Source: Streptomyces sp. NBC_00341 (GTDB lineage: Bacteria > Actinomycetota > Actinomycetes > Streptomycetales > Streptomycetaceae). From it: a DNA stretch of 64,000 bases. The stretch is taken from assembly GCF_041435055.1 (NCBI RefSeq), contig NZ_CP108002.1, forward strand, positions 558,001 through 622,000. The letters are read 5' to 3'. The notes beneath the pieces are model-generated. The model saw only the letters and a program-made list of their open reading frames with translations. It was not told the DNA's origin and searched no databases. This document shows, piece by piece, positions 8,598 to 17,366 of the stretch (within the stretch, counting starts at the first letter, position 1; the number at the start of each line of letters is the position of its first letter). Position numbers and translations under genes: made by a program.

Positions 8598-8656
8598 CCG
8601 AGTGCTCGGGTACGGGTCCCGGCCGGTCGAGTACTCAGGTCCGGGTCCCACCGGCC
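8598..8656. repeat. Imperfect tandem repeat, about 29 bp x 2
   Basis: Two adjacent units (8598-8626 and 8627-8656) share the pattern CGAGTrCTCrGGT-n-CGGGTCCC-n-CCGG; a more degraded third unit precedes them around 8573-8597. They lie between the MarR stop and the glycosidase promoter. The internal CGAGTnCTCg is self-complementary and the region may fold to end the MarR transcript. Confidence 0.45.
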
Positions 8657-8674
8657 ACGGCTTCCCGGTCCGCC

Positions 8675-9145
8675 TCACGGCCGCAGGCGGCCCGCCGCCT
8701 CGGGGGTGAGATGCCGGGCGAGCACGTCGAGGGCCTCCGCGACCTCGCGCAGCCGCTCGGGGTCGTCCGTGCCGAGTGCGGTGGCCAGCGCGTCGTCGAT
8801 CCGGGACGCCCGGACCTGCGACACCCGCTCCGACGTGTGGGGGGCCCGGCGGATCAACTGCCTTCTGCCGTCGGCCGGATCGGGCGCGGTCACGATCGAA
8901 CCCGCATCCTTCAGCCGGGCCACGGCGCCCGACACCTGGCTCTGGGGCAGGCCCGTACGCACCGCGATCGCGCTCACCGAGGTATCCGGGTGGCCGAGGA
9001 GGTCACTCAGGACGACGAGGGCGGCGCGGGTGCCGACCCGGTGGGTGTCGGCGCCCGGCGGCAGCTCGGGAAGCGACTCCTCCCCGATCTTCATGAGGGT
9101 GCGGCCGAGGAGGAACAGCTGGACCGGGGTCGTCGAGGAACTCAT
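8675..9145 (-). CDS. MarR-family transcriptional regulator
   Basis: Winged-helix regulator of 156 residues, a normal MarR length. The core 'GTRAALVVLSDLLGHPDTSVSAIAVRTGLPQSQVSGAVARLKDAGSIV' contains the helix-turn-helix, with recognition helix 'QSQVSGAVARLKDAG'. The wing follows with 'DPADGRRQLI', the DxR(R) signature of the family. I prefer the ATG at 9145; a GTG three codons upstream is possible. MarR proteins usually control efflux or aromatic metabolism and their own gene. Neighbours on the same strand are a serine hydrolase upstream and a glycosidase downstream; neither link is certain. Confidence 0.88.
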   Translation of the reverse strand: MSSSTTPVQLFLLGRTLMKIGEESLPELPPGADTHRVGTRAALVVLSDLLGHPDTSVSAIAVRTGLPQSQVSGAVARLKDAGSIVTAPDPADGRRQLIRRAPHTSERVSQVRASRIDDALATALGTDDPERLREVAEALDVLARHLTPEAAGRLRP

Positions 9146-9176
9146 GGCCCGCACCCTACGCCAGACCCATCACTAA

Positions 9177-9200
9177 CGATGTATCGCCGACGATGCGTCG
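9177..9200. promoter_or_regulatory. Candidate MarR autoregulatory palindromes
   Basis: Two short palindromes sit just upstream of the MarR start: CGATgtATCG (9177-9186) and CGACGatgCGTCG (9188-9200). Their position fits negative autoregulation. No second copy was noticed elsewhere in the window. Confidence 0.35.
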
Positions 9201-9255
9201 CCCTGAACGCGGTGAGCGCGCACAGGCCGGCGTTCGCGAGCCCGCCGGCCGGCGG

Positions 9256-10296
9256 TCAGCGGCGGACAGGGACCGTGTGGAACTCCCGCCGCAGGGGGGC
9301 GAATCCGCGTTCCGCCCGGACCGGATGGACGCGGTTGGTCAGCAGGATCGCGTAGCGCGCCGCCTCCGGGTCGATCCACAGACTGGTGCCGGTGAATCCG
9401 GTGTGCCCGTACGAGGCGGGGCCGAAGCTCTCCCCCACCGGTGACGTGTGCGGGTCCGTCCCCTGCCAGGCCAGGGCGCGGCGCAGGTTCAGGTGGTCGG
9501 TGCGGGGTGCGGTCATCAGCGCGAGGGTGTCCGGTGCGAGCAAGGGGGGCCCGCCGCCGAGCAGGGAGCGCGCGAGCCGTTCCATGTCTGTCAGGGTGGC
9601 GAAGAGACCGGCGTGGCCCGCGACGCCGCCGAGCACGACGGCGTTCTCGTCGTGCACCTCACCGGTCACGGTCCGGCCGCGCCAGGGGCAGTCCTCGGTG
9701 GCCACCGCACGCGCCCGCTGTTCGTGGCCGGGCCGGAAGCACAGGTCGGTGAGTCCGAGCGGCGCGCTGACGAGCTCCGTCACCAGCGCGTCCAGGCTCC
9801 GGCCGGTGGCCTGTTCGGCGATCAGGCCGAGCAGTATGAACCCCTGGGACGAGTACGCGACATGGGTGCCGGGTGCGGCGGCGCACTCCAGCGTCCCCAG
9901 TGCGGTGAGCAGCGATTCGCGGGTGGGGTGCTCGCGGTACAGGGGGACGCCGCCGGGCAGTCCCGAGGTGTGGTCGAGGAGTTGGGCGAGGGTCAGCGCG
10001 GCGTGCGGGCTGTCGCGGTACCGGTCCAGGTGGTGGCCCACGGTGTCGTCGAGGCCGAGTACGCCCCGCTCCACCAGGGCCATGACGACGAGGCCCACGA
10101 TCGGTTTGGTCACCGAGGCGAGGTCCCAGAGGTCGGTGCCGTCCAGCGGGGCGCCGCCGTCGGCCCGGGTTCCGGTCCAGCCTCGGTCGTACGGTCCGTT
10201 CGCGTCCCCCAGGGACCAGGCGGCACCGGAGTACAGGCCGCGCGCCCGGCCCTGTTCGAGGAGGTGCCGGCGTGCGGCGGCGTGGTGGGTGCTCAT
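9256..10296 (-). CDS. Serine hydrolase, beta-lactamase/transpeptidase-like (class C/S12 type)
   Basis: Penicillin-recognising-fold serine hydrolase of 346 residues without a signal peptide, so probably cytoplasmic. Catalytic motifs are intact: nucleophile SxxK at Ser61-Lys64 ('LASVTKPIVG'), YxS at Tyr147-Ser149 ('VAYSSQGF') and the third-motif equivalent HTG at 297-299 ('YGHTGFTG'). Such proteins act as esterases, D-aminopeptidases or amide hydrolases rather than true beta-lactamases. Its ATG overlaps the stop of the IclR gene (ATGA), so it is co-translated with that regulator. This suggests it processes the ligand imported by the divergent Dpp-type transporter. Confidence 0.87.
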   Translation of the reverse strand: MSTHHAAARRHLLEQGRARGLYSGAAWSLGDANGPYDRGWTGTRADGGAPLDGTDLWDLASVTKPIVGLVVMALVERGVLGLDDTVGHHLDRYRDSPHAALTLAQLLDHTSGLPGGVPLYREHPTRESLLTALGTLECAAAPGTHVAYSSQGFILLGLIAEQATGRSLDALVTELVSAPLGLTDLCFRPGHEQRARAVATEDCPWRGRTVTGEVHDENAVVLGGVAGHAGLFATLTDMERLARSLLGGGPPLLAPDTLALMTAPRTDHLNLRRALAWQGTDPHTSPVGESFGPASYGHTGFTGTSLWIDPEAARYAILLTNRVHPVRAERGFAPLRREFHTVPVRR

Positions 10297-11159
10297 CGCT
10301 TCCGTCCCGCCCCCTGGTCCGGGTCTGCCACCAGGCCGAGCCGTGCTCCCGGTTGGGCGGCCAGGCCTGCGGAGACCGCGGCCGCGGCGGAGCGCACCAT
10401 CGGCCCGTACAGGCGCGCGGCCGCCTCGTCGAGGGTGAAGGCGAGTCCGGTGAGGACGAGCACGCCCACCGGACGCCCCGCGGCATCGCGGACCGGGGCG
10501 GCGAGCGCGCGGCGGTCCCGCCAGGCGTCGGCGCTGTCGAAGGCGTAGCCGTCGCGGGCGGCAACGGTCAGCGCGGTGCGCGTCGCCTCATCGGCGGGGG
10601 CCCCGTCCGAGCCGGTCAGCAGGGTCTCGGCGTCCTCTGCGGGCAGGGCCGCCAGCAGGGCGAGTCCGGCGGCGCCCGCGGTGACGGACTCGCGCGTTCC
10701 GGGCCGCAGGTCGAGGGCGGGCCCCTGGGCGGGTGCGTGCACGCGCAGGTGGACCAGGGCCCTGTCGTCGCGCACCGCGTAGGAGGCGAACAGGCCGGTG
10801 CGGATGCGGAGTTCCTCCAGGACCGGGCCTGCCCGGCGGGTGGCCGCGTCGTCGGCGAGGACGCCCGCCGCGAGTCCGAGGAGACGCGGCCCGGGGCGGT
10901 AGCTGCCGCCCTCGGCCGGTTCGGCGTAGCCACTGGCCGCGAGAGCGCGCAGCAGGCGGTGCACGGTGGGTTTGGCGAGGCCCGTATGGCGGGCGAGGTC
11001 CGCGAGGCGGTGTGGCGCTCCTGTTTCCGCGAGGGCGGAGAGCACTTCCATGGCCTTGTCCACCGGGCCTGGCGCGGGTGGAAGGGCTGTCACGGCCGCC
11101 TCGTCGAGAGCGGTGGCGGACGTCTGCTGCTGCGAACGACTGTTGACCGGTTTCCCCAT
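10293..11159 (-). CDS. IclR-family transcriptional regulator
   Basis: Regulator of 288 residues. Start chosen at the ATG with AAGG 8 nt upstream ('MGKPVNSRSQ'). A winged HTH ('LADLARHTGLAKPTVHRLLRALAASGYAEP') at about 40-75 is followed by the IclR effector domain ('LLGLAAGVLADDA...LEELRIRTGLFASYAVRDD', 'SVTAGAAGLALLAALP', 'AAPVRDAAGRPVGVLVLTG'). It is divergent from the Dpp-type operon with two candidate boxes in the 54-bp gap, and co-translated with the serine hydrolase. It is therefore the likely local controller of the whole uptake/catabolic locus to about 19.8 kb. Confidence 0.92.
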   Translation of the reverse strand: MGKPVNSRSQQQTSATALDEAAVTALPPAPGPVDKAMEVLSALAETGAPHRLADLARHTGLAKPTVHRLLRALAASGYAEPAEGGSYRPGPRLLGLAAGVLADDAATRRAGPVLEELRIRTGLFASYAVRDDRALVHLRVHAPAQGPALDLRPGTRESVTAGAAGLALLAALPAEDAETLLTGSDGAPADEATRTALTVAARDGYAFDSADAWRDRRALAAPVRDAAGRPVGVLVLTGLAFTLDEAAARLYGPMVRSAAAAVSAGLAAQPGARLGLVADPDQGAGRKR

Positions 11160-11183
11160 GGGGATTACCTTACCCGCACTGCA

Positions 11184-11220
11184 TTCCATTCACCGGAACG
11201 GGTGTGTTGTTCAATGGAAC
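11184..11220. promoter_or_regulatory. Candidate IclR operators in the divergent promoter
   Basis: Two inverted repeats occupy the gap between the IclR gene and the transporter operon: TTCCattcaccGGAA (11184-11198) and GTTCaatgGAAC (11209-11220). Their outer TTCCATT and AATGGAA halves are also complementary to each other. The second box contains the proposed ATG of the binding-protein gene, so bound IclR could block transcript initiation or elongation. Confidence 0.55.
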
Positions 11221-12788
11221 GAATACGTGGAGGGCAAAGCGGCCCCCGCACCGGCTGCTCCCGCCGCTCGGTGCTGCGGGCCGGCGCTCTGGCCGCGCCC
11301 GCCCTGGCCGCCCCCGCCCTGCTGACCGGGTGCGGGTCGCCGCCCGCGGACGCCGCCGGCAACGTCCTGCGGGTGTCCCAGACCGGGGACCCCAAGACGA
11401 TGGACCCGCACAAGCAGGGCGACATGACGTCGATGAACGCCCTGATCAACATCTTCGACACGCTCACCTCCCTGGGCCGCGACAACACCCTGCGGCCGCG
11501 GCTGGCGCTCTCCTGGAAAGCCGTCGGGGCCAAGGTCTGGCGGTTCGAGCTGCGGCGCGGCGTCACGTTCCACAACGGCGAGCCCTGCGACGCGCAAGCG
11601 GTCCGGTTCAGCATCAAGCGGCTGCTCGACCCCGCGACCAAGTCACCGATCGTGGAACTGCGTTACGTCGAGGACGTCACCGTCGTCGACCGGTACACGG
11701 TGGACCTGCACACCTCGGTGCACGACCCGATCCTGCCCGCGAAGCTCTCCCTGTTCGGCGGTGTCGTGGTTCCCCCGCGCTACCTGGACAAGGTCGGGGA
11801 CGAGGGCTTCGCCGCACATCCCGTGGGCACCGGTCCCTTCGCGTTCCGCCGCTGGCAGCGCGACCACGAACTGCGGCTGCGCGCCTACGCGGGCCACTGG
11901 CAGGGCCGCCCGCACCTCGACGAGCTGGTCTTCGTCCCCGCCCCCAACTCCTCTTCCGCGCTGGCCGCCCTGCAGAGCGGCGGCGTGGACATCGTGGCGG
12001 GCATGACCCCGGACGCCGCCCAGCAGCTGGCCGGATATCCGGGGGTGCGGATCGACCACCACACCGGCGTCCGCACCTCCTACCTGTCACTCGACACCCT
12101 GTCGGACGGGCCGCTGCGCGACCGCCGGGTCCGGCAGGCGATCAACCACGCCGTCGACGTACCGCTGCTCATCAAGGCGGTGCTCGGCGGCAACGCCACC
12201 GAGGTCCCCGCGATGATCCCGCGCGGGGCGTTCGGCTTCGACGAGACCGTGAAGCCCTACCTCCGCTCGGCCGCCAAGGCCCGCGCACTGCTCGCCGAGG
12301 CCGGGCACCCCGACGGGATCAGCACCTCGCTCACCGCCTCCAACCTCGACGCGAACGTCGCAGAGGCGATCTCCGGGCTGCTCGCCCACGCCGGGGTGCG
12401 CGCCAAGGTGGATCTGCTCGACCCGGGCACCTACGCCCAGCGGCTGACCTCGGACAACCACGGCGCACTCGGCCCCATGTACCTGGCCGCGTCGACCGTA
12501 TGGACCCTGGACGGCGAGAGCATGCTCCAGTCCAACGTACGCAGCGACCGGCGCCAGAGCCGCTGGCACGACAAGCGCGCCGACAAGCTCGTGGACACCG
12601 AGGAACTGTCCGTGGATCCCGCCGTGCGGCGCCGCGCCTTCTCCGGTCTCCAGCAACTGATCAAGGACGAGGCGCCCTTCGTGCCCCTTTACCAGATCGA
12701 CAACATCTACGTGCACAACACCCGGCCCAGCTGGACGCCCGGCGCCGCCGGGATCCTCGACATGGCGAGCGCGAAGGTGGCCGTGTGA
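11214..12788 (+). CDS. Family 5 (oligopeptide/dipeptide-type) ABC substrate-binding lipoprotein
   Basis: Extracytoplasmic binding protein of 524 residues. 'RRSVLRAGALAAPALAAPALLTGC' is a Tat-type lipoprotein signal with lipobox LTGC. The mature SBP_bac_5 fold shows 'LRVSQTGDPKTMDPHKQGD', 'VWRFELRRGVTFHNGEPCDAQAV' and 'HPVGTGPFAFRRW'. Family 5 proteins bind peptides, nickel, sugars or opines, so the ligand is open. The ATG at 11214 lies inside an IclR-type palindrome and has no clear ribosome site; a GTG at 11202 is an alternative. It is the first gene of a five-gene ABC operon whose members overlap by 1-4 nt. Confidence 0.9.
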   Translation: MERIRGGQSGPRTGCSRRSVLRAGALAAPALAAPALLTGCGSPPADAAGNVLRVSQTGDPKTMDPHKQGDMTSMNALINIFDTLTSLGRDNTLRPRLALSWKAVGAKVWRFELRRGVTFHNGEPCDAQAVRFSIKRLLDPATKSPIVELRYVEDVTVVDRYTVDLHTSVHDPILPAKLSLFGGVVVPPRYLDKVGDEGFAAHPVGTGPFAFRRWQRDHELRLRAYAGHWQGRPHLDELVFVPAPNSSSALAALQSGGVDIVAGMTPDAAQQLAGYPGVRIDHHTGVRTSYLSLDTLSDGPLRDRRVRQAINHAVDVPLLIKAVLGGNATEVPAMIPRGAFGFDETVKPYLRSAAKARALLAEAGHPDGISTSLTASNLDANVAEAISGLLAHAGVRAKVDLLDPGTYAQRLTSDNHGALGPMYLAASTVWTLDGESMLQSNVRSDRRQSRWHDKRADKLVDTEELSVDPAVRRRAFSGLQQLIKDEAPFVPLYQIDNIYVHNTRPSWTPGAAGILDMASAKVAV

Positions 12789-13780
12789 TGAGCGAGTCCC
12801 TGACCCTGCCCGCCAAGTCCGCCGGTCCGGCCGGGACTCCGGGCAGCCGCGTCGTGGCCGTGCTGCGCCCGGCCGCCGCCCGCCTGGGCACCGCGGTCCT
12901 GGTGCTGCTGTGCACCGCGACCGTCGTCTTCTTCCTGGTGCGGCTGTCCGGCGACCCGGTGAAGGTGATGCTGCCGCCGGACGCCAGCGCCCAGCAGGAG
13001 AGCGTGCTGCGGCACAGCCTGGGCCTGGACAAGTCGCTGTTCAGCCAGTACCTCGACTACCTGTGGGGGCTGCCGCGCTTCGACTTCGGCAACTCCCTCT
13101 TCTACAGCCAGCCGGTGCGCCAGGTACTGGCCGACCGCATCCCGGCCACCCTGCTGCTCGCGGCGGGCGCCTTCGTCGTGACGCTGCTGATCGCGCTGCC
13201 CGCCGGGACGATCGCGGCGATGCGCCGGGGCAAGCCGGCCGACCGGGGCGTCATCACGGCCGTGCTCGTCGGCCAGTCCACCCCGCCCTTCTGGATCGGC
13301 ATCCTGCTGATCCTGGTGTTCGCCGTCGGCCTGCACGCGCTGCCCGCCTCCGGGTACGGCACGTTCGCCCACCTCGTCCTGCCGTCGGTCACGCTCTCCG
13401 TCTACTCGGTCGCCGTCGTCGCCCGGCTGCTGCGCTCGTCCCTGATCGACGTGCTGGGCTCCGACCACATCCGTACGGCCCGCGCCCGAGGCCTCGGGCC
13501 GGTGCGCACCGTGCTGCGGCACGGGATGCGCAACGCGTCGCTGCCGGTGGTGACCGTCGTCGGCCTGGAGGTCGGCAGCCTGCTCGGCGGCGCGATCCTC
13601 ACCGAGCAGGTCTTCTCCTGGCCCGGTGTCGGCCAGCTGACCGTGCAGGCGATCGCCAACCGCGACTTCCCCCTGGTCCAGGGCACGGTGCTGCTCTTGG
13701 CCGCCACGTTCGTCGTGGTCAACCTGCTCGTGGACCTGTCCTACGGCCTCCTCGACCCGAGGGTGAGGAACTCCCGATGA
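12788..13780 (+). CDS. DppB-type ABC transporter permease
   Basis: Inner-membrane permease of 330 residues; the ATG shares one base with the TGA of the binding-protein gene. It shows about six membrane segments and the N-terminal 'VFFLVRLSGDPVKVMLPPDAS' typical of DppB/OppB proteins (usually near 'GDP'). The EAA coupling loop 'RTARARGLGPVRTVLRHGMRNASLPVVT' lies at about residues 227-254. It pairs with the following DppC-type permease. Confidence 0.92.
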   Translation: MSESLTLPAKSAGPAGTPGSRVVAVLRPAAARLGTAVLVLLCTATVVFFLVRLSGDPVKVMLPPDASAQQESVLRHSLGLDKSLFSQYLDYLWGLPRFDFGNSLFYSQPVRQVLADRIPATLLLAAGAFVVTLLIALPAGTIAAMRRGKPADRGVITAVLVGQSTPPFWIGILLILVFAVGLHALPASGYGTFAHLVLPSVTLSVYSVAVVARLLRSSLIDVLGSDHIRTARARGLGPVRTVLRHGMRNASLPVVTVVGLEVGSLLGGAILTEQVFSWPGVGQLTVQAIANRDFPLVQGTVLLLAATFVVVNLLVDLSYGLLDPRVRNSR

Positions 13781-14682
13781 CCACCACCGCCCCCGCTCCC
13801 ACCACCGACATCGCCCCGGCCGCCGCGAAGCAGCCGTCCGTATGGCGCTCGCTGCTGCGTAACCGGCTCGCCGCGGTCGCGCTCGTCCTGCTCGCGGTGA
13901 TCATCGTGTGCGCGCTGTTCGCACCGCTGATCGCGCCCGCCGACCCGAACGCCCAGAACCTCCTCGGCCGCCTCCAGCCGCCCGCCTGGCAGTCCGGCGG
14001 CAGCGGTGCCCATCTGCTCGGCACCGACCAGCTCGGCCGCGACCTGCTCTCCCGCGTCGTGTACGGGACCCGTGTCTCGCTGCTCGTCGGCGCCGGCGCC
14101 GCCCTGCTCGCGGGCGTCATCGGCACGGCCGCGGGTCTCGCCACCGGCTACCTCGGCGGCTGGACGGACCGCGTCGTGATGCGCGTCGCCGATGTCCAGC
14201 TCGCCTTCCCGGCGATCCTGCTGGCGCTCGCCGTCGTCGGTTTCGTCGGCTCCGGCCTGGGTTACGTGATCCTCGTCCTCGGCATCACCGGCTGGGTCTC
14301 GTACGCCCGCGTGGTGCGCTCGGAGGTGCTGTCACTGCGCACCCGCGACTTCATCACCGAGGCCCGCGCCATCGGCGTCGACGACCTGACGATCATGCGG
14401 CGGCACCTGCTCCCCAACGTCATGGCGCCTCTCGCCACCATCGGGACCCTGCACATCGCGGCCGCGATCGTCGCGGAGGCCTCGCTCAGCTATCTGGGCC
14501 TCGGTGTGCCGAAGGAGACGGTGACCTGGGGCGGCATGCTCGCCGACGGACAGCTGTACCTCGGCACGTCCTGGTGGATCGCCGTGTTCCCCGGTGTGGC
14601 ACTGATGCTCACCTCCCTGGCCATCAACATCCTGGGCGACGCGCTGCGCGACGTCGCGGACCCGAAGGCGTACCGCCGATGA
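13777..14682 (+). CDS. DppC-type ABC transporter permease
   Basis: Second permease, 301 residues, overlapping the DppB-type stop by 4 nt. It has the DppC N-terminal pattern: a cytoplasmic tail, a first helix ('LAAVALVLLAVIIVCALFAPLIAPADPNAQ'), then the periplasmic '(H)LLGTDQLGRDLLSRVVYGTRVSL' signature. The coupling loop is 'EARAIGVDDLTIMRRHLLPNVMAPL'. It completes the transmembrane channel with DppB. Final residues 'DALRDVADPKAY' match the conserved 'D.LRD.LDPR' end of the family. Confidence 0.93.
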   Translation: MTTTAPAPTTDIAPAAAKQPSVWRSLLRNRLAAVALVLLAVIIVCALFAPLIAPADPNAQNLLGRLQPPAWQSGGSGAHLLGTDQLGRDLLSRVVYGTRVSLLVGAGAALLAGVIGTAAGLATGYLGGWTDRVVMRVADVQLAFPAILLALAVVGFVGSGLGYVILVLGITGWVSYARVVRSEVLSLRTRDFITEARAIGVDDLTIMRRHLLPNVMAPLATIGTLHIAAAIVAEASLSYLGLGVPKETVTWGGMLADGQLYLGTSWWIAVFPGVALMLTSLAINILGDALRDVADPKAYRR

Positions 14683-15506
14683 CCCACTCCCCCGATGTCC
14701 CGGACACCGCACCCGTCCTCGAATTCCAGGACCTGCGCGTCGACTTCGAACTCGCCTCCTCCACCGTGCACGCGGTGCGCGGGGTGAACCTGTCCGTCGC
14801 CGCCGGTGAGACCCTCGCCGTCGTCGGTGAGTCCGGCAGCGGAAAATCCGCCACCGCGCTGTCCGCGATGCGCCTCAACCCCGAACCTCCGTGCGTCTAC
14901 GCGGGCGGCCGGGTGCTCCTCGACGGACGGGACGTACTGGCCCTGCCCGAGCGGGAGTTGCGCAAGGTGCGCGGCGCCGGGATCTCCATGGTGTTCCAGG
15001 ACCCGATGACCAGCCTCGACCCGCTGCAACGGGTCGGCGCCCAGGTCGCGGAGGCGCTGCGGCTGCACGGCGACCACAGCCGCGCACAGGCGCGCCTGGC
15101 GGCGCTGACCGCCCTCGACGAGGTGGGCATCCCCGACCCGGAGCACCGCTACCGGCAGTATCCGCACGAACTCTCCGGCGGGCTGCGCCAGCGCGTCATG
15201 ATCGCCTCCGCGCTCGTGGCCCGGCCGCGCGTCCTGATCGCGGACGAGCCGACGACGGCGCTCGACGTGACCGTGCAGCGGCAGATCCTCGAACTGCTCG
15301 TCACGCTGCAACGGCGGCACGGCATGGCCGTCCTGCTCATCACCCACGACCTGGGGGTGGTCGCGGAGACCGCCGACCGCGTGGCGGTCATGCGGCACGG
15401 GGAGGTCGTCGAGACCGGGGACGTGGACCAGGTCTTCGCCCGCCCCGCCGCGCAGTACACCCGCGACCTGCTGGCCGCCACCCCCCGACTGGAGCCCGCC
15501 CCATGA
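14679..15506 (+). CDS. DppD-type ABC transporter ATP-binding protein
   Basis: ATPase of 275 residues. Walker A 'GESGSGKS' (about 48-55), Q-loop '[19 protein letters not shown]', signature '[15 protein letters not shown]', Walker B '[14 protein letters not shown]' and switch '[12 protein letters not shown]'. It is slightly shorter than most DppD proteins and lacks the C-terminal cysteine cluster that binds Fe-S in some of them. It is translationally coupled on both sides (ATGA overlaps) and forms a heterodimer with the next gene to drive import. Confidence 0.93.
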   Translation: MTHSPDVPDTAPVLEFQDLRVDFELASSTVHAVRGVNLSVAAGETLAVVGESGSGKSATALSAMRLNPEPPCVYAGGRVLLDGRDVLALPERELRKVRGAGISMVFQDPMTSLDPLQRVGAQVAEALRLHGDHSRAQARLAALTALDEVGIPDPEHRYRQYPHELSGGLRQRVMIASALVARPRVLIADEPTTALDVTVQRQILELLVTLQRRHGMAVLLITHDLGVVAETADRVAVMRHGEVVETGDVDQVFARPAAQYTRDLLAATPRLEPAP

Positions 15507-16348
15507 CCACCAGCGACCTTCTGGAAATCAGCGGACTGCGCAAGGAGTTCCCCGGCCGGCCGCCGAGCGTCGCCGTCGACGACGTCTCCCTCACGGTCCG
15601 CGAGGGCGAGACGTTCGCCCTGGTCGGGGAGTCCGGCTGCGGCAAGACGACGCTGACCCGGCTGCTGCTGCGTCTGCTGGAGCCCACCGCGGGCAGCGTG
15701 CGGTTCGACGGTACGGAGCTGCTGTCGCTGACCGGCGCCGAACTGCGGCCGCTGCGACGGCAGATGCAGGTCGTCCTGCAGGATCCGTACTCCAGCATGA
15801 ACCCGCGCATGCGCATCGCGGACATCGTCGGGGAACCGCTCGTCACCCACGAGGAGTGGGCGCGCGGGCGGCGCGGCAGGGCGGCGGTGCGCGAGCGGAC
15901 CGGCGAACTCCTGGACTCCGTCGGCCTGGACGCGGGCATCCTGGACCGCTATCCGCACGAGTTCTCCGGCGGGCAGCGCCAGCGCATCTCCATCGCCCGC
16001 GCCCTCGCCCTGGAGCCGCGCCTGGTCGTCCTGGACGAGCCGACGAGCGCGCTCGACGTGTCCGTGCAGGCCCGCGTCCTGGACCTGCTCGCGGAGCTCC
16101 AGCAGCGCCTGGGTCTCACGTACTTCTTCATCTCGCACAACCTGGCCGTCGTCGGGCAGATCGCGGACCGGGTCGCCGTGATGCGCCGGGGCCGCATCGT
16201 GGAGAGCGGCGAGGCCCGGCAGGTCTTCACAGAGCCGCAGGACGCGTACACCCGACGGCTCCTGGACGCCGTACCGGTCCCCGACCCCTCGCGGGGCCGC
16301 CGAGTCCGGGCGGCGCAGGACGACGCTGCGCAGGACGACGCGGCATGA
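15503..16348 (+). CDS. DppF-type ABC transporter ATP-binding protein
   Basis: Second ATPase, 281 residues. Walker A 'GESGCGKT', Q-loop '[15 protein letters not shown]', signature '[15 protein letters not shown]', Walker B '[14 protein letters not shown]', switch '[12 protein letters not shown]'. Last gene of the five-gene importer operon. The C-terminal tail carries a short duplicated 'AQDD(D/A)A' stretch of no known meaning. It is convergent with, and 20 bp from, the ROK-like gene on the opposite strand. Confidence 0.93.
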   Translation: MTTSDLLEISGLRKEFPGRPPSVAVDDVSLTVREGETFALVGESGCGKTTLTRLLLRLLEPTAGSVRFDGTELLSLTGAELRPLRRQMQVVLQDPYSSMNPRMRIADIVGEPLVTHEEWARGRRGRAAVRERTGELLDSVGLDAGILDRYPHEFSGGQRQRISIARALALEPRLVVLDEPTSALDVSVQARVLDLLAELQQRLGLTYFFISHNLAVVGQIADRVAVMRRGRIVESGEARQVFTEPQDAYTRRLLDAVPVPDPSRGRRVRAAQDDAAQDDAA

Positions 16349-16368
16349 CCCCGCGACCGCCCGGGGCG

Positions 16369-17325
16369 CTAGCTTCCGGACAGGACCAGACCCGCCGCAC
16401 CGAGCAGCGCGCCGGTGTCGGCCGGCTCGCCGAGCACCACGGTGGGGGCCTCGCCGCCGCCGAGCTCATCGGCGCGCAGCAGGGTCTCGACCAGTTCACG
16501 GAACGGCTCACCGCCGTCGAGCGCCTCGCCGTGCAGCACGAACAGTCCGCAGGCGAAGAGCTGCTGGACGGTGGCGAGGCCGAGCACCAGGTTCTCCGCG
16601 TACCGCACGACGAGGTCGCGGGCCGCCGGGTCGGTCGAGGCGAGCAGCGTGCCCGGCGAGACGCCTCTGGGGTCCATGCCGAGCGCGGCGGCGCGCTCGC
16701 GCAGCCAGCGGGTCGTCGCCACGGTCTTCCAGCAGCCACGCCGGCCGCAGGTACAGACGTCGCCGCTGGCGGTGACCGTCATATGGGCGCCGCTGCGGCC
16801 GCCGACCGGGGCGAGCACCTGACCGTCGTAGAGGATGCCGACGCCGAGCACCTCACCGGTCGCGACGGAAGCGAAGGAGCGCCGGCCGCGTCCCGCGCCG
16901 AACCACCGGTCCCCCAGGACCTGGACGCGGGCCCGGTGCTCGACCCGGACGGGCGCACCGGCCAGCTCCGTCAGCCGCTCCGCGACCGGGTAGCCGCGCA
17001 GCGCGGGCGCGTCGTTGACCTCGACGATCCGGCCGGCCGCCGGGTCGACCACCCCGGCGGCGGCCACGCCGACGCCCAGCGGGGCGTGGCCGGCGAACAC
17101 CGCGGCCGCCTCCCGCAGCGCCTCGTCGACCACGCGCGGGTCGTCGCTGCCCGCGTCGAAGCGGGCCTGCGCGCGTTCCCGTACGGCTCCGGTGCGCTCC
17201 AGCAGCGCGGACCGCACCAGACCGGGCAGCACCTCGACGGCGCCCAGCACACCGACGTCCCGCCCGGCCGGCTCGTCCGGCCGCGGATCGGGTACCAACC
17301 GCAAAGGAATACGTTCATGCGCCAT
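16369..17325 (-). CDS. ROK-family protein with degenerate kinase site (pseudo-kinase/sensor)
   Basis: ROK-fold protein of 318 residues, neither a normal kinase nor a normal repressor. The Zn-binding ROK motif is kept ('[11 protein letters not shown]') and the fold can be followed ('[13 protein letters not shown]', '[10 protein letters not shown]'). But the N-terminal phosphate loop DxGGTK is replaced by 'VGVLGAVEV', the catalytic Asp of E-N-D-A is replaced ('VEHRARVQ'), and EIGH is 'GAHM'. There is no N-terminal helix-turn-helix. It lies between the Dpp-type operon and the creatininase trio on the opposite strand. A sugar or acid-sugar sensor is possible; no function is proven. Confidence 0.72.
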   Translation of the reverse strand: MAHERIPLRLVPDPRPDEPAGRDVGVLGAVEVLPGLVRSALLERTGAVRERAQARFDAGSDDPRVVDEALREAAAVFAGHAPLGVGVAAAGVVDPAAGRIVEVNDAPALRGYPVAERLTELAGAPVRVEHRARVQVLGDRWFGAGRGRRSFASVATGEVLGVGILYDGQVLAPVGGRSGAHMTVTASGDVCTCGRRGCWKTVATTRWLRERAAALGMDPRGVSPGTLLASTDPAARDLVVRYAENLVLGLATVQQLFACGLFVLHGEALDGGEPFRELVETLLRADELGGGEAPTVVLGEPADTGALLGAAGLVLSGS

Positions 17326-17366
17326 GCGCCGACTCTGTCATGCCACCGATCCGGGGAGACAGCGGC

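Noticed and set aside
9256..10296. True beta-lactamase/antibiotic resistance gene
   Set aside because: SxxK, YxS and HTG motifs are there, but there is no signal peptide, and the linkage to IclR and a peptide importer suggests a metabolic esterase or amidase.
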